From NCBI GenBank assembly GCA_964389675.1, contig CAYMEV010000004.1, positions 114,233-178,232 of the forward strand: a stretch of 64,000 bases of DNA. Direction: 5' to 3'. The position numbers were made by a program, and so were the translations under genes. The notes below the pieces were generated by a model that was not told the origin of the DNA, did not search any database, and saw nothing but the letters and a program-made list of their open reading frames with translations. The stretch comes from CAYMEV01 sp964389675 [NCBI: uncultured Candidatus Sumerlaeota bacterium] (GTDB taxonomy: Bacteria > CAYMEV01). Below, piece by piece: positions 18,057 through 26,905 of this stretch (position 1 is its first letter; each line of letters opens with the position of its first letter).

Positions 18057-20870
18057 ATGTTTCCCTTAAAAAGAGCTATTATTTCTTTTTTTATTTTCCT
18101 TTTGCCATTCGCTGCTGTAAATGCGGCGGATTGCCTTAAGATTGACTATGAGAGCAACTTTGCAGAGATAAGCTTTAATTACGATGAAAACTCTGCGGGA
18201 TCATATACAGACAGCAATGGCTATATCCTGCCTCAATTCACGCTTAACCTTGCGGTACCTCCGTCTGATTCTTATTATATAGAGGCTCTGGATTACAGCA
18301 CTGTCATTATTGACAATTCATTCAGGAAATTTGCATCAGGCGCAAAGACCGATATTACAATACCTGATGCATCAGTCGGGATAGATCCCCTGATTAACGG
18401 GATCATCAGGGCAAAATCAGGCATACTGAGGTTTCAGCAGATCATTGCGCTGAACATAAGGCCTGTACAGCTGTCAGATGGATCTGCCACTCTATACAGC
18501 ACCCTGAAGATCAGGCTTCATTATGAAGGGATAAAATATGAAAGCATAAGGGGAATATATTCAAAAAGCGATTATTCTGAAATGTGGGAGGAGACACTCA
18601 AGAACCTCCTGGTCAATTATGAATACGGCAAGTCATGGAGATTGAAGCAGAAAGGCACTGAAATGGCCATACCGCCCTTTCTTAAAAATGAATCATCACC
18701 TGTTATAAGGCTGACGGTCACAAAAGACAATATCTACATTGTAAAGCCGAAGCTCTTTTACTTTCTCGGCCTTGACCCTTCAACAATAGACCCGAGGACT
18801 TTCCAGCTTTTTTACAAGGGGGAGGAGGTTCCAATAATCGTCATAGGCGAAGAAGACGGCATTTTTGACAATAATGACTATATACTGTTTTTCGGCAGGT
18901 CTGTTGAAAGGGGTGAGTTCTACAGGAATATCCTCACAGATGAATCCAATTATTTCCTTATATACAGCCAGTCAGAAGGCAAAAGGTATACTGTCCACAG
19001 TTCTTCGCCTGTTGGAGAGCCAAATGCCGTTGCCTTCAACACCTCTACGCTCCAGGAGAAAAACCTGCTTCATGATATATACAATATCTATACAAGCGAC
19101 CCTATGGCTGATAATTTTTTCTGGAAGCGTATAGATGCGCCCAGCCAGAAGATCTTTGCCTTTGCTGTCAACAATATTGCCCAGGATAGCCAGGACTTTA
19201 TATTCAAGCTCTTTTTATCCGGGGTCACTGCCCTGGAAGAATCACCCGATCACCATTTTATTGTGAAGCTGAACAATACACAGATACTGGAGGGCTTCTT
19301 CGACGGAAGGACATCTCACATGTACACAGCCCAGTTTCCCGACTCCCTCCTGACCAATGGGCTGAATATCCTTTCCGTACAGTCTGTCGGAGATACTGTT
19401 CCCGACAGTATAGACTCAATCTATGTGGACTGGTTCCAGATTGTATATAATGCCTATTATGTAATGCAGAAGGGAAAGCTGACATTTGCAAGGCCAAGGA
19501 TATACACCTCCCCATTCCCCTATACATTCGAGGTAGACAATATAAACACCAGCGATGTCCTTCTTCTGGATACAAAAAACCATGTCATGTTTACTGATTA
19601 TACAATGGAATTTAATGAAGAAACAGGCAGGTACAGCCTTTCCTTCACGGACGACCTGATACACGAAGGAAACGGGGGCCAGCCTCTTAAGCCATCATAT
19701 TTCCTGACATTAAGAAAACTCGTCAAAAAACCTGACAAAGCCGAACTGATAGAGGTTCCCGATCTTTTAAACCCTTCAAACAGGGCAGACCTGCTCATGA
19801 TATACCATGCAGAATTCCAGGATGCAGTTGATACTTTGAAATCCTTCTACGAGTCGAAAGGCTTTGAGGTATATGCTGCAAGGATAGACCATATATATTA
19901 TGCATTTAATAACGGAATTGTATCAATACCCTCGATAAGGAGCTTTCTTGAGGGGGTTTTCAATACATGGGAGAAGGTCCCTTCCCATGTAACATTTATC
20001 GGCGGAACGACATACGACCCTATGCTGTTTTTGGAAGACTCTTTCAAGGGGCTTTTTATACCTGCCTGGGGGGAACCGGCCAATGATTTTTACTATGCAT
20101 GCGTAAGCGGGGAGGATGAGCTTCTGGATTATTTTTTAAGCAGGATACCTGCACAGACTGCAGAAGAGGCTGTCTCCTATGCAGCCAAAGCAATGGAGTT
20201 TGATACAAACCCTTTTATTGGAGACTGGCAGAAGATGTCCCTTTTTATAAACGGCGGGTTTAATTCATCTGAACAGACAATATTCTCCTATCAGACAGAC
20301 AATATCATAAATGATATTATCTGCCCCAATACATCTGCTAAAGACAGCTATATATGCAATACCTATGTAGTATCAAAAACCACAACCGGATGCAACTGGG
20401 ACGAGTATAAGGACGAGATAAACCAGTATATCACGGACGGCGTCTCAATTATCAATTTTTTCGGACATGCCGGGTCTATGACATGGGACTGCATGTACAG
20501 CACTAATTCAGTACTGGCCCTTTCTAATTCTCCGAAGCTTCCAGTGATTTTCTCAAATACCTGCTTTACGGCTGCATTCGACAGCCCTTCTCTATATTCG
20601 CTATCGGAACTGTTCACCAGCTACCAGCCGGACGGCGGGGCTTTAGTATTCGTTGGCCAGCCTCTTTTAGGCTATATGTGGGGAGGTTACTACCTTGCAA
20701 GGGAATTTTTTACAGGATTCTTTGTTTATAAGGACATTAACATAGGCCAGGTCCTGACAGAAGCGAAGCTTAGGTTCTATCTTGATTATTTCCCTGATTA
20801 TGTCGGAACCTACCAGATGTCAAATGTAATTGGTGACGGATTTATGAATATTCGCCTTACATTTGAATAA
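18057..20870 (+). CDS. Secreted C25 (gingipain-family) cysteine peptidase
   Basis: 937 residues. Signal peptide about 1-23 (ending VNAA). A long beta-rich N-terminal region contains the segment GEEDGIFDNNDYILFFGRS, seen in C25-family propeptide or adhesion domains. The peptidase domain at about 595-925 has His804 in NFFGHAGSMTW and Cys836 in PVIFSNTCFTAAF as the likely dyad. It ends at the peptidase domain: there is no type IX secretion C-terminal domain. AAGGAGG precedes the ATG. Probably periplasmic or surface-exposed; targets are unknown. Confidence 0.88.
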   Translation: MFPLKRAIISFFIFLLPFAAVNAADCLKIDYESNFAEISFNYDENSAGSYTDSNGYILPQFTLNLAVPPSDSYYIEALDYSTVIIDNSFRKFASGAKTDITIPDASVGIDPLINGIIRAKSGILRFQQIIALNIRPVQLSDGSATLYSTLKIRLHYEGIKYESIRGIYSKSDYSEMWEETLKNLLVNYEYGKSWRLKQKGTEMAIPPFLKNESSPVIRLTVTKDNIYIVKPKLFYFLGLDPSTIDPRTFQLFYKGEEVPIIVIGEEDGIFDNNDYILFFGRSVERGEFYRNILTDESNYFLIYSQSEGKRYTVHSSSPVGEPNAVAFNTSTLQEKNLLHDIYNIYTSDPMADNFFWKRIDAPSQKIFAFAVNNIAQDSQDFIFKLFLSGVTALEESPDHHFIVKLNNTQILEGFFDGRTSHMYTAQFPDSLLTNGLNILSVQSVGDTVPDSIDSIYVDWFQIVYNAYYVMQKGKLTFARPRIYTSPFPYTFEVDNINTSDVLLLDTKNHVMFTDYTMEFNEETGRYSLSFTDDLIHEGNGGQPLKPSYFLTLRKLVKKPDKAELIEVPDLLNPSNRADLLMIYHAEFQDAVDTLKSFYESKGFEVYAARIDHIYYAFNNGIVSIPSIRSFLEGVFNTWEKVPSHVTFIGGTTYDPMLFLEDSFKGLFIPAWGEPANDFYYACVSGEDELLDYFLSRIPAQTAEEAVSYAAKAMEFDTNPFIGDWQKMSLFINGGFNSSEQTIFSYQTDNIINDIICPNTSAKDSYICNTYVVSKTTTGCNWDEYKDEINQYITDGVSIINFFGHAGSMTWDCMYSTNSVLALSNSPKLPVIFSNTCFTAAFDSPSLYSLSELFTSYQPDGGALVFVGQPLLGYMWGGYYLAREFFTGFFVYKDINIGQVLTEAKLRFYLDYFPDYVGTYQMSNVIGDGFMNIRLTFE

Positions 20871-21474
20871 TAATCAGCAAAATTGCTGCATGAACAGCGA
20901 TGTCTTCTTCTGCCAGCCTGAAGACGGCTACCGCATCAATCAGGACTCCATCCGGCTGTCCTCCTTTGTGCCTGACAGCCTGTTCGATCAATCCTTTCTG
21001 GACATCGGCTCCGGGTCCGCTATTATACCTTTAATGCTTGCCAGGAGAGGTTTCAGGCATATTTTTTCAATAGAGATACAGCCCTGTTTTATGCCCTACT
21101 CAGTTAGAAACATCCTCTCAAATAACCTTGAATCCAATATATTGCCTGTTCTGGGAGATGCAAGGGTCAAGAATTGCTGCCTTATACGCAGTTCATTCAA
21201 TAATATCATATCAAACCCGCCATATTACAGAAAAGATTCCGGATTAGCACCAAGGACAAAGCATCTGTGTATCTCAAAGCAGGAAATTACACTCTCATGC
21301 AGTGATCTATTTTATTCTGTGGATTTTCTCCTGAAAAGACAGGGGAACTTCTTCGTGTCTGTTGCATTCATTCGCCTGGGAGATTATTTAAGGGTGTTCA
21401 GCAATGGCTTTATCCTGATGGAGCGAGTGGATATTTCAAGAAAGACATCTCTTTTGTGGTTCAGGAAAAAATGA
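20863..21474 (+). CDS. TrmN6/YfiC-like tRNA adenine-N6 methyltransferase
   Basis: About 203 residues. Seen are FCQPEDGYRINQDSIRLSSFV (the YfiC-type lead), SAM-binding FLDIGSGSAIIPLMLARRG, and the N6-adenine methyltransferase motif NPPYYRKDSG. YfiC methylates A37 of tRNA1Val; the target here could be another tRNA. The start is uncertain: TTG at 20863 overlaps the peptidase stop by 8 bases, while the first ATG is at 20890; neither has a good ribosome site. A run of Cys residues (NCCMN) occurs between the two. Confidence 0.83.
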   Translation: MNNNQQNCCMNSDVFFCQPEDGYRINQDSIRLSSFVPDSLFDQSFLDIGSGSAIIPLMLARRGFRHIFSIEIQPCFMPYSVRNILSNNLESNILPVLGDARVKNCCLIRSSFNNIISNPPYYRKDSGLAPRTKHLCISKQEITLSCSDLFYSVDFLLKRQGNFFVSVAFIRLGDYLRVFSNGFILMERVDISRKTSLLWFRKK

Positions 21475-21477
21475 GCT

Positions 21478-22050
21478 TTATATAATGCTGTTCTCCAGCC
21501 TTTTTAATATATAATCCATCTCTTCTATGTCCTTTTTCAGCAGAGCATTGCTTTTTTTCAGGTATGATATATTTATCTTCAGCTCATCCTGTTCTTTTAT
21601 TAGCTGCTCCCGCTTTTTTATTTCCCTGTCATAATTGGTAAAGGCCTGGCCCTGTTCTGCTGAATCCTTGTAATCATCTACTGCTTTTTCGATCTGCTTT
21701 ATTTCAAATTCAATCTTTTTTATCCTGGATTTTTTCTGGCTTAACTCGTACTTTATCTTTTTTGTCCTGTTTATAAGATCGTTCTTTACCTGCACCAGTT
21801 TGTCATATTCAGCCTTTGTGCTTGCATAGTTCTTCTGCGCATTCTTATCGCTTTCAATTGCCTTTTTCATGGAAGCTATCTTTGAAAGAATGCTCTTATT
21901 GTTATCCTTGAGGGTTTTCAGCAGGCTTTTTTTTGATTCAAGCTCTTCGGTCTTTACAATAAGGTCATTTGAATTCTTCTGGTATTGTGTCTCCATCCTC
22001 TTATATTCTTCAATTATCTTCGTAACTGCATTGCTCTGTATCTTATCCAT
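21478..22050 (-). CDS. Coiled-coil protein B
   Basis: 190 residues, coiled coil over nearly its full length, with heptads rich in Lys, Glu, Leu and Ile (for example ENQ-free KTEELESKKSLLKTLKDNN). No membrane segment and no enzymatic motif. It follows coiled-coil protein A by 4 bases, so both are one transcript. A structural or scaffold role, perhaps in cell organisation with the divergent ParA gene, is inferred from context only. Confidence 0.7.
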   Translation of the reverse strand: MDKIQSNAVTKIIEEYKRMETQYQKNSNDLIVKTEELESKKSLLKTLKDNNKSILSKIASMKKAIESDKNAQKNYASTKAEYDKLVQVKNDLINRTKKIKYELSQKKSRIKKIEFEIKQIEKAVDDYKDSAEQGQAFTNYDREIKKREQLIKEQDELKINISYLKKSNALLKKDIEEMDYILKRLENSII

Positions 22051-22054
22051 ACCT

Positions 22055-23053
22055 TTACCCGCCCTGTTTATTAATGCTCATTATATCATTCAGGTCATTA
22101 AGTGTCTGTTTCATCTGATCTGACCTTGATTTCAGAGTAGTATTCTTCTGGTGCTCTTTTTTATGCTCAATTCTCAGGGAGAATATGGAATCCTCTATAC
22201 GCTTGTTCTCTTCTATTATCAGCATCAGTTCACGCTTCTCCATCTCCCTCAGTTCCTTCTGGCTTTTCTGATGGAGCTCTATCTTCTTTAAGGCCTGAAG
22301 CTTCTCCTTAAGCATCAGCTGGGATGAGCCAAGCTGGGACTCAAGGTCCTTCAGCTCTGTTTCAAGCTTATCATGCTCGTCCTTAAGTTCCTTTATGAGT
22401 GTTTTATTGCTCTCGATTTCATTTTTCAGGACATCCTCTGTCTGAACGCTTACTTCGGATTCCTCCATCTGGTTGCTTAAGAAGGAATGCAGCTCATAAA
22501 GCTTCTTGTTCCTTTCCTCCTCGCTTTCTATGAATGACTGATAATCGCTGATCTCCCTGCTTATTATCTCTATGTCATTCTGGCTCATTATCAGCTTTTG
22601 TTTCATCTCAGTAAGGGAGTTGTTGAAATTATGCAGATATTCCCTCACAGCAAGGCTTTCTTTTATGTCAGCCTGCTTTTCCTCTGGCGCCGCTGCCTCT
22701 TTATCCGATACCCTGCTGACCGGTTCTCTTGCCTTTGCCTTATGGGCTTTAGCCTTTTCCGTGCTGACTGCATCAGCGCCGGGACGGTCCTTTTTATCAT
22801 CCAGGCTTTCATTTTCAATCATTTCGGATCCCCTATCAGGCATCTGCCCATCATGGCTTTCTTCACGGCTTAATTCCCTTGCAGCCTTGATAATCTTTCT
22901 CATAGGGGATATTCTGGCTTCGCTTTCTGTTTTATCATCATCTCCGGGCATATTGTCCTCCAGCACCTGAGGCTTATTATCCCACTGCCCGCCGGGCTTG
23001 TGCCTCTTTCCTAAAGGTTTCCTGGATGCAACATTGTCTTTAAAACCTACCAT
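22055..23053 (-). CDS. Coiled-coil protein A with charged N-terminal region
   Basis: 332 residues. Residues 1-140 are low-complexity, polar and charged (MVGFKDNVASRKPLGKRHKPG and onward), then about 145-325 form a continuous coiled coil. No family is recognised. The AGGA before the ATG is weak. It heads a two-gene operon with a good promoter, divergent from the ParA gene, so the two promoters lie back to back in 138 bases. Such disordered-plus-coiled-coil proteins often act as landmarks or filaments, but there is no direct evidence here. Confidence 0.68.
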   Translation of the reverse strand: MVGFKDNVASRKPLGKRHKPGGQWDNKPQVLEDNMPGDDDKTESEARISPMRKIIKAARELSREESHDGQMPDRGSEMIENESLDDKKDRPGADAVSTEKAKAHKAKAREPVSRVSDKEAAAPEEKQADIKESLAVREYLHNFNNSLTEMKQKLIMSQNDIEIISREISDYQSFIESEEERNKKLYELHSFLSNQMEESEVSVQTEDVLKNEIESNKTLIKELKDEHDKLETELKDLESQLGSSQLMLKEKLQALKKIELHQKSQKELREMEKRELMLIIEENKRIEDSIFSLRIEHKKEHQKNTTLKSRSDQMKQTLNDLNDIMSINKQGG

Positions 23054-23096
23054 AGTTCAATCCTTGAATTTTGTATTATTATCCTTTACTTCTTAA

Positions 23097-23125
23097 AGTA
23101 TAGTATGCAGGGGATAAAATATCAA
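23097..23125 (-). promoter_or_regulatory. Promoter for coiled-coil operon
   Basis: Minus strand: TTGATA (23125-23120), 17-base spacer, TATACT (23102-23097); leader about 37 bases. It sits 8 bases from the divergent ParA promoter, so the two could compete for RNA polymerase or share a regulator. Confidence 0.5.
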
Positions 23126-23133
23126 AAAAATAA

Positions 23134-23162
23134 TTGCATTTGTCCATATTTTTATTTATAAT
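23134..23162 (+). promoter_or_regulatory. Promoter for ParA-family gene
   Basis: TTGCAT (23134-23139), 17-base spacer, perfect TATAAT (23157-23162). Predicted leader about 23 bases before the ATG at 23192, which has GAGG. Confidence 0.5.
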
Positions 23163-23191
23163 TCTGCCATTGAGATATTCGAGGTATTTGT

Positions 23192-24163
23192 ATGGATATT
23201 AGATCATTCACAGTAAAAGAGTTTTGTAATGAGCTTGGAATAACAAAAAACCAGCTTATAGAGCTTGCAAAAAATGGTACAGTGCCTGAATCCGGCAGGG
23301 ACCCGGAGACAAATTTCAGGCAGTTTTTCCCGTCTGACCTTCCTGAATACCGTAAGCTTCTGAATATAGAACCAATGATAAAAAAGCCTCAGAAACAGCT
23401 TTTCCTTAATTTTAAGGGAGGCACCGGCAAAACCACAATTTCTACATCATATGCCTACCGTGTCGCTGAGATGGGCTACAGGACTCTTCTGATAGACCTC
23501 GATCCTCAGGGTCACGTTGCAAAATGCCTCGGATACGATGCGGAGAATCTGAAACACACCCTTTACAATGTGCTGATAAACAAGCTCAGCATACGAAATG
23601 TCATCCAGCATACCACACTGGACACCTTTGATTTCATACCCTCCAATCTTTCGCTTACGCCTGTGGAGATAAGCCTGGTCTCGAAAACAAACAGGGAATG
23701 GAAGATAAAGAAAAGCCTTCATGAGATAGAAGGGGAGTATGACCTTATTGTCTTCGATGCCCCCCCGAACATGGGAATACTGAACCTGAATGCCATACTG
23801 GCAAGTGATACCATTATCATACCGGTTCTGGCAGATTTTCTTTCTTTCCACGGTCTCAAGATCCTTTTTGAAACACTATCTGAAATAGAGGAGGATTTTG
23901 AATTCTTCCTGGACAGCTTCATACTGCTGAACAGGTACAATGCCCTGCAGAACATATCAAATGAGTCTTTCAATGCCCTGAGGTCAAACTATCAGGATTA
24001 TCTGCTGGATACCGTCATCAGGCAGGATACCAAGCTTGCAGAAACAAGCTCCTACGGCAAGCCTATATTTCAGTACCTTCCTTCAAGCAAGGCTGCAAAA
24101 GATATAAATGCACTCATAAGCGAGATATTCTCAATAATCAACAGCAATAATTCCGCAGAATGA
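23192..24163 (+). CDS. Orphan ParA-family ATPase with N-terminal HTH
   Basis: 323 residues. Residues 1-65 look like a MerR-type helix-turn-helix (FTVKEFCNELGITKNQLIELA, then an FF..SDLPEYRKLL wing). From about 70 comes a ParA/MinD-type P-loop ATPase: FKGGTGKTTISTSYA (deviant Walker A), LLIDLDPQGHVAKCLGY, LIVFDAPPNMG. ParA ATPases position DNA, polar arrays or other cargo using ParB-like activators. No parB lies next to it. The HTH could allow self-repression at its own promoter or at that of the divergent coiled-coil operon. Whether it acts on the parS-like site 15 kb away is open. Confidence 0.9.
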   Translation: MDIRSFTVKEFCNELGITKNQLIELAKNGTVPESGRDPETNFRQFFPSDLPEYRKLLNIEPMIKKPQKQLFLNFKGGTGKTTISTSYAYRVAEMGYRTLLIDLDPQGHVAKCLGYDAENLKHTLYNVLINKLSIRNVIQHTTLDTFDFIPSNLSLTPVEISLVSKTNREWKIKKSLHEIEGEYDLIVFDAPPNMGILNLNAILASDTIIIPVLADFLSFHGLKILFETLSEIEEDFEFFLDSFILLNRYNALQNISNESFNALRSNYQDYLLDTVIRQDTKLAETSSYGKPIFQYLPSSKAAKDINALISEIFSIINSNNSAE

Positions 24164-24208
24164 TGCCTGAGAGGGCACCGACAGGGCTATGGCCTGCCGG
24201 CGCACTTC

Positions 24209-25033
24209 CTACAGGTCTAATTCATTTGCTTCCTTTGTCTTTTTATGCATCGGGAATTCCCTGTTCAGCCTTTCAAGGTAATTCCGCGCTTCCTTTACCA
24301 TGCCGAGCTCATTATATATCTGAACGCTCCTGAAGTATGCATCAGGAAGAAGATTATCCTTTGGCCTGGTCCTGCCGGCTTCTGATACATAGGTTTCCAT
24401 ATAGTAGGAAGCCTTGTTGTAATCCTTTTTGATATAGTAGCAGTCGCCAAGCCAGAAATATGAGTTCACTACCATGTATTCAAGCTCAGGGATACCTTTA
24501 GCATCCTTTATGAAAGATTCAAAGCCTATTATGGCAATGGAATAGATCGAGGCAATATAATCTGAATAGGCGGAGCTGTAACGTTTCTGAAGCTCCAGTA
24601 TATCGGGTCTTTCCTCACGGGGGGGAAGGGTGCCGCTATTACTGCCTATTATTGATACCCCCTGATCATCAGTGACATTATTCTCATCATTAGCCTCCAC
24701 CACTGGCTTCGCCGGTGCATTATAGGCCATTGTATCAGTCCTGCCCTCAATGGCTTTAAGCTTGATGGTCAGATTGTCAACATCTTCCGAGATTCTCTTA
24801 AGGTTGTCCTTAAGGTCATTTATGGCTGCATAAAGCTCATCTGCCTGCTCAAGGAGCTTGTAGGTTGAATCGGGAAGCTGGCTCATCCTGGATTTTATAT
24901 CCTGGAGTGTCTCTGCGTTTTCCCTTGTCTGTATCTCTATTCTCTTGATATCATTGCCAAACTCATTGTATGCCTGCCCTGCGCAGGATGCAAAAACGAT
25001 GCATATCGCCAGGACCGGTATGATATACTTCAT
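24209..25033 (-). CDS. cpoB: CpoB/YbgF-like Tol-Pal TPR protein
   Basis: 274 residues. N-terminal signal peptide with lipobox IVFASC, whereas classical CpoB is soluble and periplasmic, so here it may be lipid-anchored. A coiled-coil segment (about 25-95) is followed by a Ser/Pro/Glu linker and TPR-like repeats (YNKASYYMETYVSEAG, DAYFRSVQIYNELG). Position at the end of the tol-pal operon matches CpoB, which coordinates outer-membrane constriction with peptidoglycan synthesis. The gene lies 5 bases behind pal. Confidence 0.85.
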   Translation of the reverse strand: MKYIIPVLAICIVFASCAGQAYNEFGNDIKRIEIQTRENAETLQDIKSRMSQLPDSTYKLLEQADELYAAINDLKDNLKRISEDVDNLTIKLKAIEGRTDTMAYNAPAKPVVEANDENNVTDDQGVSIIGSNSGTLPPREERPDILELQKRYSSAYSDYIASIYSIAIIGFESFIKDAKGIPELEYMVVNSYFWLGDCYYIKKDYNKASYYMETYVSEAGRTRPKDNLLPDAYFRSVQIYNELGMVKEARNYLERLNREFPMHKKTKEANELDL

Positions 25034-25038
25034 ATTTT

Positions 25039-25578
25039 TCAGTACCTCTGTATCTTGAAATGGGCCCTTCTGTTCTTTGACCTCTGAGATTCAAGAGTTC
25101 CCAGAACAAAGGGTTTCATCTTACCATATGATACAGTCTTGATCCTTGACGGGTCAATCCCGTTCAGTATGAGATAGTCTCTTACACAGTTGGCCCTTCT
25201 GTCCCCGAGAGCATAGTTATACTCCACTGTGCCGATATCGCAGCAGTGGCCCTCTATCAGGACATTAACCCTCGGATTTTCCTTCAGCCACCTGATGTTC
25301 TTATCAAGGATCCGCCTGTCTTCATTGTCCAGATTGTATTTATCCAGTTCAAAGAATACATCATCAACATATCCCTCAGCAGTGACATATTCATCCATAA
25401 CAATATCCTCATCCTCATCAATGTCATGTATCCCTATGTCTTCCTCTACAGGAACAAAGGTCTCCTCCTCAGAAGGCGCTGTGTCTTCATCAAGGGTGAC
25501 CTTCTTCTTCGAAGAACAGGAGAGCATGAAGATAGAGCACGTGATAATAAGGAAAAGAACAAGTAGTCTTTTTGTCAT
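25039..25578 (-). CDS. pal: Peptidoglycan-associated lipoprotein Pal
   Basis: 179 residues from the ATG at 25578, which has AAAAAAGGAG upstream; a longer in-frame start at 25605 would overlap tolB by 10 bases and spoil the signal peptide. Lipobox IFMLSC. An acidic linker leads to the OmpA-type peptidoglycan-binding domain: VNVLIEGHCCDIGTVEYNYALGDRRANCVRDYL. EGHCD of classical Pal is EGHCC here; the DAP-contacting Asp/Arg are conserved. Pal anchors the outer membrane to the wall and recruits TolB. Confidence 0.93.
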   Translation of the reverse strand: MTKRLLVLFLIITCSIFMLSCSSKKKVTLDEDTAPSEEETFVPVEEDIGIHDIDEDEDIVMDEYVTAEGYVDDVFFELDKYNLDNEDRRILDKNIRWLKENPRVNVLIEGHCCDIGTVEYNYALGDRRANCVRDYLILNGIDPSRIKTVSYGKMKPFVLGTLESQRSKNRRAHFKIQRY

Positions 25579-25595
25579 ATTTTTCTCCTTTTTTT

Positions 25596-26891
25596 TTATT
25601 TCCAATGTGGTTGTATTATATTCAGGTTTTTATCTGTAATGGGAATATTAAATTCAGCATCGGTATTTGTCAAGAACAAGCGGATCGAACCCCACTCCTT
25701 TGATGAATATACGATGAGCCTTCCCCTCGGGGAAAAGGACGGGTCCTCGTTTGACCCCTGGGAGTGCGTCAGCCTCCTTGGATTGGAACCGTCAATGTTC
25801 ATTACAAATACATCAAACCTCCCGAAATTCATGCTGACGAATGCAATATGATTTCCGCAGGAGCTCCATGACGGGCTTTCATAATACTGCCCGCCGTAGG
25901 TTATTCTCTTTGAATTTGTGCCGTCTGCATCCATGATGTATATATTGGGAATCCCCGCCCTGTCGCTTGTATATGCTATATTCCTGTTATTTGGGGAAAA
26001 GCATGGTGATGTTTCTATGCTTCTCGCCGCTGTCAGTTTTTCAAGCTTTTTGGAATTGAAGCCTTTAATGAGGTATATATCTGTATTGTTGTTTACAGAC
26101 ATTGCAAAGGCAATTGTATCCCCATCACTTGTAAATGTCGGAGCACTCTTGGTATATCTGGTCTGTGTGATCTTTCTTACTGCCCCTGTCTCAATGTTTC
26201 TTACAAAAAGATTGGGATAGCCGTCCTTATAGGATATATAAATGAGGTTTTTCCTGTCATCTGAAAACCTTGGGCTTGAATTAATGCTGTTGTCATTTGT
26301 TACCTGTACCATATTCCTGCCGTCATAATCCATAATTACAATTTCCTTTGAATTATCACCTACCAGTACTGCAGCGATCTTGCTTGTGGCTATGCCTTCT
26401 TCTCCTGTAAGGATAAACGTGATGTCATCACTGAAGGAATGGACAATTTTGCGGAAGCTTTGCTTATTGCCTGTATATTTCTTGCTAAGAAGCCTCTCTG
26501 CGGAGAAAGGGTCCCTTACGAATCCGTAAAGGGCAATATCACCATTTTTTGACTCTTCAATATAGGCAAAGACAATAGCCCTCAGGCGGGTTTGATAGGA
26601 AGGGTCATCCCTGACATGGTTCCTGTCCAGCTTTTCTTTCTCCGTAAGCTCTTTTTCCCCGTAAAGCTCGAAATAGCCCAGGATACTCAGATCAAAGACA
26701 AGTATGCTGTCGCATTCATTTGTCAGCCTGCTGGGCCTTCCAGTGTTCTTATCAAGGGTATCCATGATCCCCACAGGGGTTTTTCCCGTTCCCTTTCTTG
26801 AGATAGTAAGGTATACTTCATCATCAATAGAATAGGCATTGATGGCAAAGACTAAAACAATTGCAATAATTATTGGATACCTAAGCCTCAT
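25596..26891 (-). CDS. tolB: Tol-Pal beta-propeller protein TolB
   Basis: 431 residues, near the family length. Signal peptide about 1-20. N-terminal TolB_N domain, then a six-blade WD40-like propeller with repeated PxFSxD/NxxxIAYxS units, for example PCFSPNNRNIAYTSDRAGIPNIY and PSFSPRGRLIVYSSK. TolB in the periplasm binds Pal and links the inner-membrane motor to it. AGGAGA precedes the ATG; it follows tolA by 14 bases. Confidence 0.95.
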   Translation of the reverse strand: MRLRYPIIIAIVLVFAINAYSIDDEVYLTISRKGTGKTPVGIMDTLDKNTGRPSRLTNECDSILVFDLSILGYFELYGEKELTEKEKLDRNHVRDDPSYQTRLRAIVFAYIEESKNGDIALYGFVRDPFSAERLLSKKYTGNKQSFRKIVHSFSDDITFILTGEEGIATSKIAAVLVGDNSKEIVIMDYDGRNMVQVTNDNSINSSPRFSDDRKNLIYISYKDGYPNLFVRNIETGAVRKITQTRYTKSAPTFTSDGDTIAFAMSVNNNTDIYLIKGFNSKKLEKLTAARSIETSPCFSPNNRNIAYTSDRAGIPNIYIMDADGTNSKRITYGGQYYESPSWSSCGNHIAFVSMNFGRFDVFVMNIDGSNPRRLTHSQGSNEDPSFSPRGRLIVYSSKEWGSIRLFLTNTDAEFNIPITDKNLNIIQPHWK

Positions 26892-26905
26892 AATATATCT
26901 TTCTC

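Noticed and set aside
24164-24208. Hairpin between parA-like gene and cpoB
   Set aside because: GC-rich but imperfect arms and no T-run on either strand.
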